Part shown: positions 61,579 through 64,000 of the stretch, one piece after another
How positions within the stretch are numbered: position 1 is the stretch's first letter
How the letters are laid out: every line of letters begins with the position of its first letter
Assembly (NCBI GenBank): GCA_025345505.1
Contig: JANVCC010010406.1
Coordinates: 13,613,242-13,677,241, forward strand
Source: Todiramphus chloris collaris
Taxonomy: Eukaryota; Chordata; Aves; Coraciiformes; Alcedinidae
Length of the DNA stretch: 64,000 nt
Reading direction: 5' to 3'
Made by a program: the position numbers and the translations under genes
Notes under the pieces: generated by a model
Seen by the model: the letters and a program-made list of their open reading frames with translations, nothing else
Told to the model about the DNA's origin: nothing
The model's database searches: none

Positions 61579-61897
61579 TGTTGTGGGAGACCTCAGCTTG
61601 TCCGAGGGATGAGAATGTGTGTTAGATAAATAACCTTGAGTGAACATCTGCATACCCTTGAGGAGACCAGAAAGTCCTGAGAAAAGAACCATCAGTTCAC
61701 AAACAGAGAAAGCTTGCTGAAGTTAATTGTGGACTGGTGGTCTTTGTTTGGCCAATCAGGTGTGAGCACTTATTATTAGAAGGATTATAAAAGGGCTTGC
61801 AGCTGCAATAGTTTAGAGTATTTGCAGCATGAGCAGTTGAGCCTTTGGAGATGTAGAGCGAGCGAGTGAGTGAGTCGAGTCTGTCTCTACAATGACA
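61579..61897 (+). mobile_element. Solo LTR with 6-bp target duplication, ERVK-like
   Basis: It begins TGTTGTGGGAGACC and ends CTACAATGACA, 319 bp. A perfect 6-bp duplication GGTCAT lies at 61573-61578 and 61898-61903. It has a CCAAT box (GCCAATCAGG, 61751) and a TATA box (ATTATAAAAG, 61784-61793), so it reads rightward. Near the end there is a short GAGC/GAGT repeat. The 6-bp duplication is typical of ERVK-type elements. It sits at the very tail of a CR1. No internal genes remain, and it looks whole as an LTR. Confidence 0.87.
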
Positions 61898-61903
61898 GGT
61901 CAT

Positions 61904-62310
61904 CATAGAATGGCTTAGGCTGGAAGGAATCTTAGAAATCATCTGATCCAATCTTCCCACCATAGCCAGTGATGCTTCTCAAATAGACTAGGTTGCTCAA
62001 GGCCTCATCCAACCTGTCCTTGAACACCTGCAGGGAGGGGGCATCCACAACTCCTCTGGGCAATCTATTCCAGCATCTTACCACCCTTGTACTGAAGAAC
62101 TTTTTCCTAAGATCCAGTCTAAACCTATTTTCCCTCAGTTTAAAACCATTTTCCCCTCATCCTATCACGGGGCACTCTTGTGAAGGATCTCTTTCCAGCC
62201 TTTCTGTAGGATGCCTTCAGGCATTGGAAGGCAGTTATAAGGTCCCCCCAGAGTCTTCACTTCTTCAAGCTCCCTCAGCCTATCCTCATAGCTAGAGATG
62301 CACCCAGCCT
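61904..62310 (-). mobile_element. CR1 LINE, 3' ~0.4 kb
   Basis: Antisense CR1 starting at CATAGAATGGCTTAGGCTGG, then the UTR and the last approximately 110 codons of ORF2, ending near the CCTCAGCCTATCCTCATAGC block. It is degenerate and 5'-truncated. Its (CATAGAAT)n tail is split by the LTR at 61579; the remnant on the far side is TTTCATAGGGTCAT at 61565-61578. Confidence 0.9.
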
Positions 62311-64000
62311 GCAAATTTGCTGTCTTGCAGTTAAGTCCTGATGTGTGAAGGGACTTTATGTCCTCCCGGATGACAAAGAGTTTCTACTGATACATCTCAA
62401 AAGTTTTTTGCCTCTCTAAAGTCCATTTCAGAAAGATTTGTTTGTTCTTACAGGTCATTTCCAACAGAACTGTGAAAATATGCTTAAACTGCCACAAATA
62501 AACCTATACAATTATAAAGCTTGCTAAAAGCACAGTTGAAGTCCTATTTGTTGCTGGTGAATACAAGTTTCTGTCTGGAAGAGTCAGCTGCTTCAAGCCC
62601 AGCAGCATTTCCATGACAAAATGGCGTTAAAAACCATCATATTTTAACACTTCAAAGAAAATAAAAAGGTAATTTCTCATGGTTTTCTTTCTATTTCCTA
62701 CTTTGTAGTTTCCTGATCTCTAGCTAATTTCTTAAGCTTCTAAGGATTCCTTAGAAGCTAATTACCAGGTAGACTAAAGCTCTATGGCCAAGTGTCAAGA
62801 CTTCTCCTTTGGCTACTATAACTGATAAACTAGAAAGCTTTACCTCCTATACAGTGCTGTTCCCTTACCAGTGTTAGATGGACTTCTGCTGAGAAGCAAG
62901 CACCATCATCCTCATCTCACAGGCCTAAGAACTGATGCATTAGCAAGCATAAGCATAACTGAAATAGTTACAAGGTAGAAAGGAAGACACCAAGAATGAC
63001 ATTTAAGTTCCACGTGTCTTGTGAACTACTATCAATAATATCCCTTGTATGATACACTGAAACAATGACCATACTACTGTACAAACTGCTTGCATAATTT
63101 GCACTAAAATATAGTCCCTCGTATACTAACAGCTGTGTGTAAGATTTACTTACCACACTGAATGAGCATTCACCTGGCTCCTCTGCACTGCACTGCATTC
63201 ATTTATCCTGCTTATTCCAAGCATGATTCTGCAGCTAATGCAGTAAGAGAGATGCTTAGCCATTTAAGACTTTCCCACAACCATGAAAATTTGGTCTATG
63301 ACTTCCAGTGTGTCTGAACCAAAACCCGATGTCTACATTTCAAGTGTCAGGATAATATTGCTTCTAAAACATGGGAAATTTTCAAATGTTAATTTACTTA
63401 AAACTACAGCTGCTGGTGTTCATTTCATTGCAGTTCAGGCAGGGCTGTAATTTGTCAGGCATCTCTTCACCTAAGTTTAGATATGGTGATCACCCTGTTC
63501 CTCCTGGGGCAATACAGCTTTTGCCAGACTTCGTCCTCCAGCTCTAGCAGGAATTCTGTCTTTCTCAGAAGTTTCAAAGCATGAAATGGAAGGATACACA
63601 AAACGAAAGCTGTAAGGTACAGGTTTATCCTCCATCAGCAACACTTCATAATTATGGGAGGGTGGATGGAAAGGACCCCTGATGTTTCAGAAGTCTTTAG
63701 TGGAGGGCATCTAGAGAGCTTTACTAAAAACTGAAAAGCTGATATGCCACTGCTTCTTGTCCTCCTCTCTTCTTTCTGTCATGTGTGGTCCCTTGACACT
63801 TCCAGAGTCACAGTCATACCCTGGAGCCCCATGGTATGGAGCAAAATGTACTACTTGTGAATGTCAGTTTTCAGATAGGATAGGGTCACAGAAATATTTT
63901 TAATGAGGAAATGTCAAAGGAAACATCTGATTCAGATACCCCCCTATATATTTGCCCTGGTAACAAAAGAAAATAAAACCATCCTTTTTGTTTTCCATTC
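62311..64000. other. Intergenic sequence, nothing recognised
   Basis: About 1.7 kb of AT-rich DNA to the right edge. No gene, RNA or transposon recognised. Confidence 0.5.

Overview
The window is bird chromosomal DNA. It is AT-rich, gene-poor and littered with copies of CR1, the dominant avian LINE, recognised by its reverse-transcriptase tail and its (ATTCTATG)n 3' end. Several solo LTRs of avian endogenous retroviruses are also present. I see no bacterial features, tRNAs, rRNAs or CRISPR arrays.

The one host gene I can support is GLIS3, a Kruppel-like zinc-finger transcription factor, read on the minus strand. Its first coding exon lies at 14876-15260, with 84 nt of 5' UTR to 15344. It encodes the conserved N-terminus of the long isoform and ends in a phase-1 consensus splice donor. 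A CpG island at about 20955-22160 lies 6 kb upstream and is the likely promoter and non-coding first exon. It holds several GC-rich minisatellites, one of which carries three consecutive consensus 5' splice sites on the GLIS3 strand. Everything below 14875 is then GLIS3 intron 2, with the zinc-finger exons beyond the left edge. Everything above about 22.2 kb is 5' flanking or intergenic DNA. GLIS3 lies on the Z chromosome in chicken, so this is probably Z sequence (inference).

Layout: 1-14.9 kb is intron 2, with three CR1 pieces, a 224-bp local duplication, a CTCF-like site, an assembly gap and a TTAGG array. 14.9-15.3 kb is the coding exon. 15.3-21 kb is intron 1 with no recognisable transposon. 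21-22.2 kb is the CpG island. 22.2-29.3 kb is unremarkable. 29.3-64 kb is repeat-rich: nine CR1 copies and six solo LTRs, two of them inserted into CR1 copies. One CR1 contains a nearly perfect 107-bp inverted copy of another part of itself. A second assembly gap at 43651-43750 is flanked by identical sequence and may not be a real gap.

I did not find a new multi-gene system. The most unusual items are the splice-donor array, the inverted templated insertion in CR1, the local direct duplication and the gap-flank artefacts.
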